Assembly (NCBI GenBank): GCA_964019135.1
Contig: OZ025258.1
Coordinates: 6,343,961-6,407,960, forward strand
DNA: 64,000 bases
Source of the DNA: Arenicola marina
Taxonomy: Eukaryota > Annelida > Polychaeta > Arenicolidae
Reading direction: 5' to 3'
Both the position numbers and the translations under genes were made by a program. Positions 21,979 to 34,902 of the stretch are shown here, piece after piece. The stretch's first letter is position 1. The number at the start of each line of letters is the position of its first letter. The notes beneath the pieces are model-generated. The model was not told the DNA's origin. It made no database searches and saw only the letters and a program-made list of their open reading frames with translations.

Positions 21979-24900
21979 AATTGATACCACGGTCAAGAGC
22001 AGCAGTATCTGACCGTCGGATGGAATGCTCAAGCCATTAGGACATTGAACAAGTTGAGACGACAACAAGTAAAGATGACAGCAAGCGACGGCTTAGCAAT
22101 ACCATAACAAAGAGAATAAAATCTATGGCAAAATAAACAAAGTGGCCATCGTAGGCAATCAAGCAATCAAAGGCCAAAGCTAGCTAGCCCGGTCTAATAA
22201 CACGACACGCAGGTGACACTAAAACAAGTCTTAGAGATTCACAATTCTATAGGCTCAAAGCACTGGCTCGAAACGGTTACTGAACTCGAAACACTACTGA
22301 AACGACAAGAATATTTGGACGGCATAAATAGAGAGGATAAACTTTGAGGAGGAGGTTTAGACTTAGACTGTCATTTACCAAATATTAGGTTAGTTAGTTA
22401 GTTAGTTAGGTTTAAAAGAATAGACACTTAGCTTACCCCGTGGATGCAGTATTAAATTTTTAGTCAAACCCGGTTTACGATGGGTAAGTAAATAAATCTA
22501 TAGCCAAACCCTACATTCAGGGTTGTTGGTGTCTTGTGTTCGTTCCACGTGAGCATTCCCCATCCTACAGATAATCGTGCGAGTTTCAGTCTGACAACGA
22601 CAGTCGGTCGAGACCCCAAATGAGCACGACCATAGGGCCTTAACGTGGAACATGAAACGCTTAAATTTCCAAAAAGAAGACAAAGTATTACTTATGTAGT
22701 TTATTTAAACAGACGGTCAACGCAATAGAGGTGAGGGGCGTAGTAGGGCGGCCTTTAGAAGAATCGGGCAGAGGAATCTCGCAACATCTGGTCACGTCAT
22801 CACGTCAGTTTCTAGCTGGGTCATAAGGGCGAGAAATAATGCAATGTAAATATATTCTGTAAATAAACATGAAAAGTGAGACCGTTTAAAAATTAACATA
22901 ATTAAAGGTCTTTTCGTTGTTTTCTATGTTGAACGGCATAAACGACGCAGGTACGTTTGTCGTACGGTGTAAGGGATCAATCAGGCGGGCAATGTTTTCT
23001 AGAAATTGACTAATCGTGTTTCTAGCAAGCTGAAGGTATTTCATATGCTTGCCTAATTGCATGACGATTACCGCCCCATCCCCCCCCCTCCCTCCCCCCC
23101 CCCCCCCGCGCGAACATGAAAATAGTTGAAGCTAAATAGCTGAAGAACTTTGTAAAGGCACAACAAACGTTAAAGTAAAACAATAGTTTACAGTTCCTTC
23201 CTGCCCAGCCAATAAACGCCTTCTCGTATCTATGGAAACTAAGTGAGGACAAAGCTTTCAGGTGTTTCATAACACACATTATCATTTATGAGCTGGTGAA
23301 ACGTTGTCTTGGGTCGACCCAGGGCAAGTTGTATACATAGGGATCTGGACGATAACTGGCGACACTCGACTTGCTGTTTTTGGACAGGCTATCCCCTACA
23401 TTGGCGTTCAAATTCCAATTCCGATAAAATTTTAAAATTCGACACAGACACAATTTTACAGTTTCTCGAAAAGACGACAGCGGATGAGCGGACAGATGGA
23501 TCAGATTATACAAAAATGAGAAAAGTACACACACCGTACGTTACCTGATCCAGGAGCCGGTTATGGTACTGGGCACTCCGCTCCACAGGTGCACGCACAC
23601 TCACACCCCATCAGATCCCCCGTAATGACAGGAATGCAAACTTCCCCTGCGTGGATAAACGGCGTAAATCAACCACAATGTTATTAGGTTATGGGATTTG
23701 GCAGTGTCTTCTCCATCTTAAATTATACGGAACACGAATGATTATATGGTGCTTCATACTTACCAGATGTTCCTTGCGTGTAGTCAATGGGTTTATCATG
23801 AAGTGCAAAGTGGACACGTACCTTGGTCGTGTATCTTTACAATACGAATCCCGGTCATTGGTCCGTACAACCGCAAATAATCTACTGAAAACTCAGATCA
23901 TCTCAAAACGAAGTGCGACACATAATAATAAACAGTCAATAATCAGCACAAGATTGTGACACCAATAACACGAGACACGACGAAACAGTAAGCCACTTTG
24001 GACAGTTTCCAGTACTCTAGACGAATAAGCTGATGTTACCTGAAATGCAAACACAATATGCTAAGAGCAATTTGCATGCAGTTTAGAAATCACAGCAATT
24101 TCCCCAACGAAAAACAATGACATCTGTCAAAAAAATGTTTGCAATTACTTTGTGAATTGCAACGTTTATCACATCAATGAGAACCTCCATGTAAGTTATT
24201 TTTCTCTCAGTGCGCCGCGAAATTATCTCAAGTACAAGCATAACGCTAGAAAACTTTGCCATTTACTACACTAGTCACAATGACTGTCTGGTCGTAATTT
24301 CACTCACGTGTCGTGCATTTTACTCTTGTCATCTGGTATACGCCCACTTATAAACTATAAACAGACTGCGAACCAGGACTCATCGCCAGGATCGTAGGAA
24401 GACTTCCATCCAAATAGTCCCACCAAGGATGGGGTTCTAACATGTTCTTCTTGTTGTTATGCAGAGGACCTTACAAAGCACTTTTGCAATGAAGAAGAAA
24501 CAAGGAGAAATGGGAAGGGGAGAACTCTTATTGACGGCTCATACTAAAGATATTTCGATAAATAACGGCTTCGTAAGATTTTGTAGAAGTTATCTTTGGG
24601 AAATGTTAGAGACCTGTATGTTTCACAAGCAAAAAGCCAAGTGCACACAAAGCGTGTCTTATAAGCATTAGACTCAGTTAATTCATTTAGTTTTTTGCCA
24701 AAGAATATACCTTACTGTGGTGGATACCTGGCATAGATGTTCTTCTGGTCGTTCTTCCATGTAAGGACGGACCATTGTTTCAGCGTAGCTCACATATAAT
24801 TCACGTCTAACATTTACCACAGTAATCCACTGCCTCGCCTGCCCCAGTCTTTGCTATCATCTTCTGCGATGTCGTCTGCTGTCTCGACTACCCCAGTCTT

Positions 24901-26309
24901 GGCTATCAAACCGCCATTGCCCTTCGGTATATGCAACTATATATATACATGCATAGCTGAGCTAGTCTGGGTCTGTGAGTCCTTTCGCCTGGAGCATAAA
25001 GCTAAAATATCATGCAATTTGATTAAACTAATAACACTAAATCATAATATCGCAATAACCATTAATTGAAAACTGCATGGCGAAGAACCTGCCATGCTGC
25101 TTGGAATAAATCTTCAGGAAATCAAGCTATCAGGTTTTCATTAAATTTAGCTTTCAGTAATTTCAGATGGTGGTAGGAACAACAATAAACCAATTTCGCT
25201 ATTTTGTAATCCCCACGGTTACTTAACTTGATGGCATTGAACACTCGTTGATGTGACTACAGTGTAAATTGTGTAAACAGTGTAAATCACAAAAGTTTTA
25301 CAACATGAGTCGCCTTGCTAATAAATGACTTGACAAAGCAACTAAAGTAAAAGTTCAATGCTATTGTGCACTTGCAGTAAAACTAATGGATCTGTCAAGG
25401 TTGATGACTATTTGGCGGCTTCATTATGCGAAAAGTTAGTTACTAGACAAAAATGTTGCTAATGCCCCATGACATGCTGCCCCAACAATGTCATTACATT
25501 GCGTGTCATTAGCTCTAGCTGAGAACATGTCTGAGCGATTTGTTGTGCACCAATACGATTTGGTACCGTTTGGCAATGCCACGAGGCATAGACCGGCTTT
25601 TATTCGAGAAGTATTCAGAGAATGTTGCGACACGGACAATGCAAATCTCAGACGGAATCACATGACAAATTAGACGTGTACAGGGAAAGAAAGGTATCGC
25701 CGCGTTTAGCATTACCCTTAAAGTAAATATATCGAAATCTCTCTGTAATAGCTCTGACTAGACAACAAATAGCAAGCCAACCCATAGCAATGGAAAGCGG
25801 TAGATTCATAGTGACGTTTATTACATGGTGTGTCAATTGGCCCAGAGCAACGGAGAATATTCGGTTGTAGAGAAATATCATGTGCAGCATCAAACGAACT
25901 GTTTTCCGCTATTGAGTGGAGGAAATCCAACGAGCTCTAAAATAAAGAGTAAATGCTTTCTTGCGACCGGAGACTCGTGGGCATTGATGTCTACAAAGTC
26001 AGTAACACACATCGTTATTTGATATGTTCTATCAAGGACACGGCCGTGAGCTCTGTCGTTGTAAGTGACTTGTTTATTTTACAGATTAAAGGATACGGAT
26101 TGACCTCTTGTCGACTGATGTACGGTATTAATTGCGCTGTATGGGTGACCAATTGCCTGAGGTGGTGCGGTTCTATTATACTGCCAGTCAACCGCGAGAG
26201 CCAGCATTTGATTTAGGAAAGTCGATCTGGACCTATAACATTTGAAATGTAGGCACATCGCATGGCACGCGTCTGTAACCAGAGCAAAGTATATCACGCA
26301 GACTAATTT
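21979..26309. other. Body of duplication copy 1: no recognised gene
   Basis: The stretch includes a GTTA microsatellite at 22388-22410 and a C-run tract at 23080-23107. Open frames (up to 102 codons at 23651-23959) recur in the other copies only because the DNA is duplicated. None shows a domain I recognise. A cysteine-containing minus-strand frame at 22498-22683 is too short to assign. Confidence 0.4.
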
Positions 26310-27410
26310 CATACACAGTCATACACAGGCCATACACAGGCTCCAAAATGTCATACACAGGCATACACAGGCCAAACAAAGGCACCAAGATGCCATAAAC
26401 TGGCCATACACAGGCACCAAGATGTCATAAACAGGCCATACACATGTACCAAGACGTCACATACACAGCCCACACACAGGCCAAACAAAGGCATCAAAAT
26501 GCCATAAACTGGCCAAACAAAGGCACCAAGATTCAATAGACTGGCCATACACAGGCACCAAGATGCCCTTAACAGGCCATACATAGGCAGCAAGATGTCA
26601 TACACAGGCCATACACAGGCCAAACAAAGGCACCAATATGCCATAAAGTGGCCATACACAGGCACCAAGATGCCATAAACAGGCCCTACACAGACACGAA
26701 GATGCCATACACAGGCCATACACAGGCACCAAGTCGTCATACACAGGCCATACACAGGCCAAACAAAGGCACCAAGATGCCAAAACCTGGTCATACACAG
26801 GCACCAAGATGCCATAAACAGGCCCTACACAGGCACGAATATGTCATACACAGGCCATACACAGGCCATACACAGGCCATACACAAGCACCAAGATGCCA
26901 TACACTGGACATACAGAGGCCATACACAGACTATACACAGGCCATACATAGGCCAAACAATGGCACTAAGATGCCAAAAACTGGTCATACACAGGCACCA
27001 AGATGCCATAAACAGGACCTACACAGGCACGAAGATGCCATAAACAGGCCATACACAGGCACCAAGATGTTATACACAGGCCATACACAGACACCAAGAT
27101 GTCATACACAGGCCATACAAACGCACCAAGATGCCACACACAGGCACCAAAATGCCATACACATGCCACACACGGGCAGCAAGATTTCATACGCAGGCGA
27201 TACACAGGCACCAAGATGCCATAAACAGGACCTACACAGGCACCAAGATGCCATAAACAGGCCATACACAGGCACCAAGATGTTATACACAGGCCATACA
27301 CAGACACCAAGATGTCATACACAAGCAATACACAGGCACCAAGATGTCATAAACAGGCCATACACAGGCTCAAAAATGTCATACGCAGGCCATACACAGG
27401 CCATAAACAC
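26310..27410 (+). repeat. 11-bp-based minisatellite (copy 1, about 1.1 kb)
   Basis: The array is built from 11-mers CCATACACAGG (and variants CCATAAACAGG, CCAAACAAAGG, CCCTACACAGG) alternating with CACCAAGATGY, giving an apparent 22-bp unit. It begins after ACTAATTTC and ends at GGCCATAAACAC before the junction filler. Confidence 0.97.
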
Positions 27411-27974
27411 GTTTGGGGTTTGGGGTTTACGTTTTAACGTATTTATGTGGTAATAAAAACGTTATGATTTATTATAACCAAATATAAACCAGAAACAAGT
27501 TTTAAAAAGGTTCTAAAAACACTATGTGCGTAAAATCTCAGGGCTACAGCCCGCCGATGTTTGCCGATGTTTACCGAGGTCTGCTCAAAATGGCCGAGGT
27601 TTATTATGGGTAGCTTACCTTAATCCTCCATTCTTCTTTATCTAAAATTTCTCTCCCTCTGTTTCCTCTTCTGGCGGAAGTTTACAAACCCAATCTCACC
27701 CACGCCCCCTACCGAGTTACCGTCCTACTTCCTGTCCTGCTACCCTAACTCGAGCGCTCGTCTACCTATCCTGACTTACGCTGTCGCTATCCCCTAGATG
27801 GCGCCACTAAACTTGTAAGACTGAGCGAGAAGTTGCCTGGCCGTTACATCCGTATGGTTGAAGCAAATACAACAAATAATGAAACACGAAAAGAGGATAA
27901 AAACACGTGGTGGGTTTGGGGGAGCAGGTAGAGGCGGCGGGAAGGAGGGGGGGGGGGGGTCCGGGAAGGGATAT

Positions 27975-28615
27975 TATATTGCTTGACAAACGAGCCAAAT
28001 TCAGTAATATTGGGTAAACTATTGCGTATGCATCTGCGAGCACATTCATGTTTGATGGCATGAATATGATATTGATTACAATGCTTTGTGTGATAACGAT
28101 GAATTTCGGAATGTTGAGTGGGTGCCATGACGGAGAAATATGGTAGTAGTTGTTTTTTTTTTTATTCAAAATAAAATTTCAACCGTTGTAGGAAGTAAGT
28201 ATCCTCCAGTTTTAGTATATTTAATTTTCTGGAAATAGGTTTGGTATGCGCATTATATTTACTACAGATAATCTTTATCACTGCTCTCCTTTGGATCTTT
28301 GCTATCGGTTTGCTTTTATATCCCCAAACTAATAGCCCATAATTAAGACACGATGATATTAATGTATTATATATTGAAAGGAAAATGTGTTGTGGTATGT
28401 ATTGCATAAGCCGGTTTAGTATTCCCAAGCGCGCGGAGAGATTTTTACAAGTTGGTTGTATGGGCATGCCATGCAAGGTGCTTATCTATTGTTACTCCCA
28501 ATAGATTAAAGAAACAAATTCTAATCCTAAAATACCCGTTAAATTTGTGTATTATATCAGATCTGCCTTTAACAAAGTTACCATTGATATTAAAGTATTC
28601 AGGGAGCTCTTATTT
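27975..28615 (-). pseudogene. CR1/jockey-like LINE RT C-terminus (copy 2)
   Basis: Counterpart of 20620-21260. It carries NAHTKPISRKLNILKLEDTY where copy 1 has Glu and Gly changes, and is identical to copy 4 over the main frame (28162-28476). The T run interrupting the frame has a different length. Confidence 0.8.
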
Positions 28616-28648
28616 AATGCATTATTCTATTGCACCATTCATTGTACA

Positions 28649-28858
28649 CTATATACCACCTCTATATATTACGGTCTTCCGTAGATAACTTGTTCTGGCC
28701 TTAGGTGTGTAGTATAACTTAGATCCTCGAGTACCATAACCGTGTATTTGATAATTATTAATACATAAAGAGGTAATCACGTTTGGTTTCTGCGTATATA
28801 TGGAATGGTTGGATCCATAAGCTACCAAACGTAGTCTCTGAATGTCAGGGCGAAACAT
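28649..28858 (-). pseudogene. Second LINE RT C-terminal remnant (copy 2)
   Basis: Counterpart of 21290-21499 with one amino-acid change (Ala to Val near the start). Confidence 0.6.
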
Positions 28859-29142
28859 TGTGTCAACATAATTATGATTGAGAAGTATGATTAATAATTA
28901 TGAGTGATTCGCGCCTATCATTTACTATCATAATCCATTTCGTGGGGCTATCGTAGGGTAATAAAATGGCCCGTATAGATTTAGGTAACACATAGTATAT
29001 TTCAATTGATAGCTTAAGAATTAGAGACGGAGAAACTAAGATAGAGGCAGACTTTAACGACATAAGAATAAAAGACGCATGTGCTCTAGCCATGACGAAA
29101 TAACCAAAGGAGAGCCAAAAGGACAAAAGAAGGTGACAATTG

Positions 29143-29345
29143 CAGGGGCGGACCTAGGAATTTGCCATGGGGGGGGGGGATTGCTCTCTGAAAACTTGCG
29201 AACGGAGGGGGGGGGGGCAGGGTGTTCTCTGAAAAACTTGCGACCGGGGGGGGGGCTGCTCGGAGAAGCCGACTTTAAACAGTGTATGTTCAGGTTCCCA
29301 AGGGGGGGGGGGGGGGTAATCCCCCCCCCCCTAGATGCGCCCCTG
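29143..29345. mobile_element. G-run TIR mini-element (copy 2)
   Basis: Same insertion as 21784-21978, with the same AATTG flanks. It differs mainly in G and C run lengths. Confidence 0.8.
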
Positions 29346-32300
29346 AATTGATACCACGGTCAAGAGCAGCAGTATCTGACCGTCGGATGGAATGCTCAAG
29401 CCATTAGGACATTGAACAAGTTGAGACGACAACAAGTAAAGATGACAGCAAGCGACGGCTTAGCAATACCATAACAAAGAGAATAAATCTATGGCAAAAT
29501 AAACAAAGTGGCCATCGTAGGCAATCAAGCAATCAAAGGCCAAAGCTAGCTAGCCCGGTCTAATAACACGACACGCAGGTGACACTAAAACAAGTCTTAG
29601 AGATTCACAATTCTATAGGCTCAATGCACTCGCTCGAAACGGTTACTGAACTCGAAACACTACTGAAACGACAAGAATATTTGGACGGCATAAATAGAGA
29701 GGATAAACTTTGAGGAGGAGGTTTAGACTTAGACTGTCATTTACCAAATATTAGGTTAGTTAGTTAGTTAGTTAGGTTTAAAAGAATAGACACTTAGCTT
29801 ACCCCGTGGATGCAGTATTAAATTTTTAGTCAAACCCGGTTTACGATGGGTAAGTAAATAAATCTATAGCCAAACCCTACATTCAGGGTTGTTGGTGTCT
29901 TGTGTTCGTTCCACGTGAGCATTCCCCATCCTACAGATAATAGTGCAAGTTTCATTCTGACAACGACAGTCGGTCGAGACCCCAAATGAGCACGACCATA
30001 GGGCCTTAACGTGGAACATGAAACGCTTAAATTTCCAAAAAGAAGACAAAGTATTACTTATGTAGTTTATTTAAACAGACGGTCAACGCAATAGAGGTGA
30101 GGGGCGTAGTAGGGCGACCTTCAGAAGAATCGGGCAGAGGAATCTCGCAACATCTGGTCACGTCATCACGTCAGTTTCTAGCTGGGTCATAAGGGCGAAA
30201 AATAATGCAATGTAAATATATTCTGTAAATAAACATGAAAAGTGAGACCGTTTAAAAATTAACATAATTAAAGGTCTTTTCGTTGTTTTCTATGTTGAAC
30301 GGCATAAACGACGCAGGTACGTTTGTCGTACGGTGTAAGGGGACAATCAGGCGGGCAATGTTTTCTAGAAATTGACTGATCGTGTTTCTAGCAAGCTGAA
30401 GGTATTTCCTATGCTTGCCTAATTGCATGACGATTACCGCTCCATCCCCCCCCCCTCCCCCCCCCCCCCCTGCGCGAACATGAAAATAGTTGAAGCTAAA
30501 TAGCTGAAGAACTTTGTAACGGCACAACAAACGTTAAAGTAAAACAATAGTTTACAGTTCCTTCCTGCCCAGCCAATAAACGCCCTCTCGTATCTAGGTA
30601 ACTAAGTGAGGACAAAGCTTTCATGTGTTTCATAACACACATTATTATTTATGAGCTGGTGAAACGTTGTCTTGGGTCGACCCAGGGCAAGTTGTATACA
30701 TAGCGATCTGGACGATAACTGGCGACACTCGACTTGCTGTTTTTGGACAGGCTATCCCCTACATTGGCGTTCAAATTCCAATTCCGATAAAATTTTAAAA
30801 TTCGACACAGACACAATTTTACAGTTTCTCGAAAAGACGACAGCGGACAGATGAGCGGACAGATGGATCAGCTTATACAAAAATGAGAAAAGTACACACA
30901 CCGTACGTTACCTGATCCAGGAGCCGGTTATGGTACTGGGCACTCCGCTCCACAGGTGCACGCACACTCACACCCCATCAGATCCCCCGTAATGACAGGA
31001 ATGCAAACTTCCCCTGCGTGGATAAACGGCGTAAATCAACCACAATGTTATTAGGTTATGGGATTTGGCAGTGTCTTCTCCATCTTAAATTATACGGAAC
31101 ACGAATGATTATATGGTGCTTCAAACTTACCAGATGTTCCTTGCGTGTAGTCAATGGGTTTATCATGAAGTGCAAAGTGGACACGTACCTTGGTCGTGTA
31201 TCTTTACAATACGAATCCCGGTCATTGGTCCGTACAACCGCAAATAATCTACTGAAAACTCAGATCATCTCAAAACGAAGTGCGACACATAATAATAAAC
31301 AGTCAATAATCAGCACAAGATTGTGACACCAATAACACGAGACACGACGAAACAGTAAGCCACTTTGGACAGTTTCCAGTACTCTAGACGAATAAGCTGA
31401 TGTTACCTGAAATGCAAACACAATATGCTAAGAGCAATTTGCATGCAGTTTAGAAATCACAGCAATTTCCCCAACGAAAAACAATGACATCTGTCAAAAA
31501 AATGTTTGCAATTACTTTGTGAATTGCAACGTTTATCACATCAATGAGAACCTCCATGTAAATTATTTTTCTCTCAGTGCGCCGCGAAATTACCTCAAGT
31601 ACAAGCATAACGCTAGAAAACTTTGCCATTTACTACACTAGTCACAATGACTGTCTGGTCGTAATTTCACTCACGTGTCGTGCATTTTACTCTTGTCATC
31701 TGGTATACGCCCACTTATAAACTATAAACAGACTGCGAACCAGGACTCATCGCCAGGATCGTAGGAAGACTTCCATCCAATTAGTCCCACCAAGGATGGG
31801 GTTCTAACATGTTCTTCTTGTTGTTATGCAGAGGACCTTACAAAGCACTTTTGCAATGAAGAAGAAACAAGGAGAAATGGGAAGGGGAGAACTCTTATTG
31901 ACGGCTCATACTAAAGATATTTCGATAAATAACGGCTTCGTAAGATTTTGTAGAAGTTATCTTTGGGAAATGTTAGAGACCTGTATGTTTCACAAGCAAA
32001 AAGCCAAGTGCACACAAAGCGTGTCTTATAAGCATTAGACTCAGTTAATTCATTTAGTTTTTTGCCAAGAATATACCTTACTGTGGTGGATACCTGGCAT
32101 AGATGTTCTTCTGGTCGTTCTTACATGTAAGGACGGACCATTGTTTCAGCGTAGCTCACATATAATTTACGTCTAACATTTACCACAGTAATCCACTGCC
32201 TCGCCTGCCCCAGTCTTTGCTATCATCTTCTGCGATGTCGTCTGCTGTCTCGACTAACCCAGTCTTGGCTATCAAACCGCCATTGCCCTTCGGTATATGC

Positions 32301-33675
32301 AACTATATATATACATGCATAGCTGGGCTAGTCTGGGTCTGTGAGTCCTTTCGCCTGGAGCATAAAGCTAAAATATCATGCAATTTGATTAAACTAATAA
32401 CACTAAATCATAATATCGCAATAACCATTAATTGAAAACTGCATGGCGAAGAACCTGCCATGCTGCTTGGAATAAATCTTCAGGAAATCAAGCTATCAGG
32501 TTTTCATTAAATTTAGCTTTCAGTAATTTCAGATGGTGGTAGGAACAACAATAAACCAATTTCGCTATTTTGTAATCCCCACGGTTACTTAACTTGATGG
32601 CATTGAACACTCGTTGATGTGACTACAGTGTAAATTGTGTAAACAGTGTAAATCACAAAAGTTTTACAACATGAGTCGCCTTGCTAATAAATGACTTGAC
32701 AAAGCAACTAAAGTAAAAGTTCAATGCTATTGTGCACTTGCAGTAAAACTAATGGATCTGTCAAGGTTGATGACTATTTGGCGGCTTCATTATGCGAAAA
32801 GTTAGTTACTAGACAAAAATGTTGCTAATGCCCCATGACATGCTGCCCCAACAATGTCATTACATTGCGTGTCATTAGCTCTAGCTGAGAACATGTCTGA
32901 GCGATTTGTTGTGCACCAATACGATTTGGTACCGTTTGGCAATGCCACGAGGCATAGACCGGCTTTTATTCGAGAAGTATTCAGAGAATGTTGCGACACG
33001 GACAATGCAAATCTCAGACGGAATCACATGACAAATTAGACGTGTACAGGGAAAGAAAGGTATCGCCGCGTTTAGCATTACCCTTAAAGTAAATATATCG
33101 AAATCTCTCTGTAATAGCTCTGACTAGACTACAAATAGCAAGCCAACCCATAGCAATGGAAAGCGGTAGATTCATAGTGACGTTTATTACATGGTGTGTC
33201 AATTGGCCCAGAGCAACGGAGAATATTCGGTTGTAGAGAAATATCATGTGCAGCATCAAACGAACTGTTTTCCGCTATTGAGTGGAGGAAATCCAACGAG
33301 CTCTAAAATAAAGAGTAAATGCTTTCTTGCGACCGGAGACTCGTGGGCATTGATGTCTACAAAGTCAGTAACACACATCGTTATTTGATATGTTCTATCA
33401 AGGACACGGCCGTGAGCTCTGTCGTTGTAAGTGACTTGTTTATTTTACAGATTAAAGGATACGGATTGACCTCTTGTCGACTGATGTACGGTATTAATTG
33501 CGCTGTATGGGTGACCAATTGCCTGAGGTGGTGCGGTTCTATTATACTGCCAGTCAACCGCGAGAGCCAGCATTTGATTTAGGAAAGTCGATCCGGACCT
33601 ATAACATTTGAAATGTAGGCACATCGCATGGCACGCGTCTGTAACCAGAGCAAAGTATATCACGCAGACTAATTT
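29346..33675. other. Body of duplication copy 2: no recognised gene
   Basis: Collinear with 21979-26309. Differences are scattered substitutions, homopolymer length changes, and an 8-bp duplication (CAGATGAGCGGACAGATG) near 30846 shared with copy 4. Confidence 0.4.
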
Positions 33676-34680
33676 CATACACAGTCATACACAGGCCATA
33701 CACAGGCTCCAAAATGTCATACACAGGCATACACAGGCCAAACAAAGGCACCAAGATGCCATAAACTGGCCATACACAGGCACCAAGATGTCATAAACAG
33801 GCCATACACATGTACCAAGACGTCACATACACAGGCCACACACAGGCCAAACAAAGGCATCAAAATGCCATAAACTGGCCAAACAAAGGCACCAAGATTC
33901 AATAGACTGGCCATACACAGGCACCAAGATGCCCTTAACAGGCCATACATAGGCAGCAAGATGTCATACACAGGCCATACACAGGCCAAACAAAGGCACC
34001 AATATGCCATAAAGTGGCCATACACAGGCACCAAGATGCCATAAACAGGCCCTACACAGACACGAAGATGCCATACACAGGCCATACACAGGCACCAAGT
34101 CGTCATACACAGGCCATACACAGGCCAAACAAAGGCACCAAGATGCCAAAACCTGGTCATACACAGGCACCAAGATGCCATAAACAGGCCCTACACAGGC
34201 ACGAATATGTCATACACAGGCCATACACAGGCCATACACAGGCCATGCACAAGCACCAAGATGCCATACACTGGACATACAGAGGCCATACACAGACTAT
34301 ACACAGGCCATACATAGGCCAAACAATGGCACTAAGATGCCAAAAACTGGTCATACACAGGCACCAAGATGCCATAAACAGGACCTACACAGGCACGAAG
34401 ATGCCATAAACAGGCCATACACAGGCACCAAGATGTTATACACAGGCCATACACAGACACCAAGATGTCATACACAGGCCATACAAACGCACCAAGATGC
34501 CACACACAGGCACCAAGATGCCATACACATGCCACACACGGGCAGCAAGATTTCATACGCAGGCGATACACAGGCACCAAGATGCCATACACAAGCAATA
34601 CACAGGCACCAAGATGTCATAAACAGGCCATACACAGGCACAAAAATGTCATACACAGGCCACACACAGGCCATAAACAC
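33676..34680 (+). repeat. 11-bp-based minisatellite (copy 2, about 1.0 kb)
   Basis: Same edges as the copy 1 array. It lacks a block of about 95 bp (a repeated ATAAACAGGACC...GTTATACACAGG stretch) present in copies 1 and 3. Confidence 0.97.
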
Positions 34681-34902
34681 GTTTGGGGTTTGGGGTTTAC
34701 GTTTTAACGTATTTATGTGGTAATAAAAACGTTATGATTTATTATAGCCAAATAAGAACCAAAAACAAGTTTTAAAAAGGTTCTAAAAGCACTATGTGCG
34801 TAAAATCTCAGGGCTACAGCCCGCCGATGTTTGCCGATGTTTACCGAGGTCTGCTCAAAATGGCCGAGGTTTATTATGGGTAGCTTACCTTAATCCTCTA
34901 TT

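Larger units (their letters stand above)
20068..27424 (+). repeat. Tandem segmental duplication, copy 1 (7357 bp)
   Basis: The unit starts GTTTACGTTTTAACG at 20068 and recurs at 27425, 34695 and 39286. Copy 1 contains a LINE fragment pair on the minus strand, a G-run mini-element, an unannotated body, and a terminal 11-bp-based minisatellite (26310-27410). Its body without the array is about 6.24 kb, the same as copy 2 and as copy 4 once its insertion is removed. Copy 1 has left-half type A and right-half type a (see findings). Confidence 0.97.
27425..34694 (+). repeat. Tandem segmental duplication, copy 2 (7270 bp)
   Basis: Full-length copy joined to copy 1 at 27411-27431, where GTTTGGGGTTTGGGG links the end of the minisatellite to the unit start. 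It shares left-half variants with copy 4 (for example an 8-bp insertion near 30846) and right-half variants with copy 1: type B, type a. Confidence 0.97.

Noticed and set aside
22498-22683. Thrombospondin type 1-like WSCS...C.C...TRT..C pattern on the minus strand (also 29864 and 41725)
   Set aside because: Too short, lacks the full cysteine pattern, has no flanking domain, and copy differences change key positions (Arg to Cys in copy 2).
23651-23959. 102-codon frame conserved in all four units
   Set aside because: Conservation is fully explained by recent duplication. No codon-biased substitutions can be claimed, and no domain is recognised.
27411-27424. Telomere-like repeat at unit junctions (TTTGGGG twice)
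   Set aside because: Only two units, and metazoan telomeres are usually TTAGGG. Better explained as junction filler.
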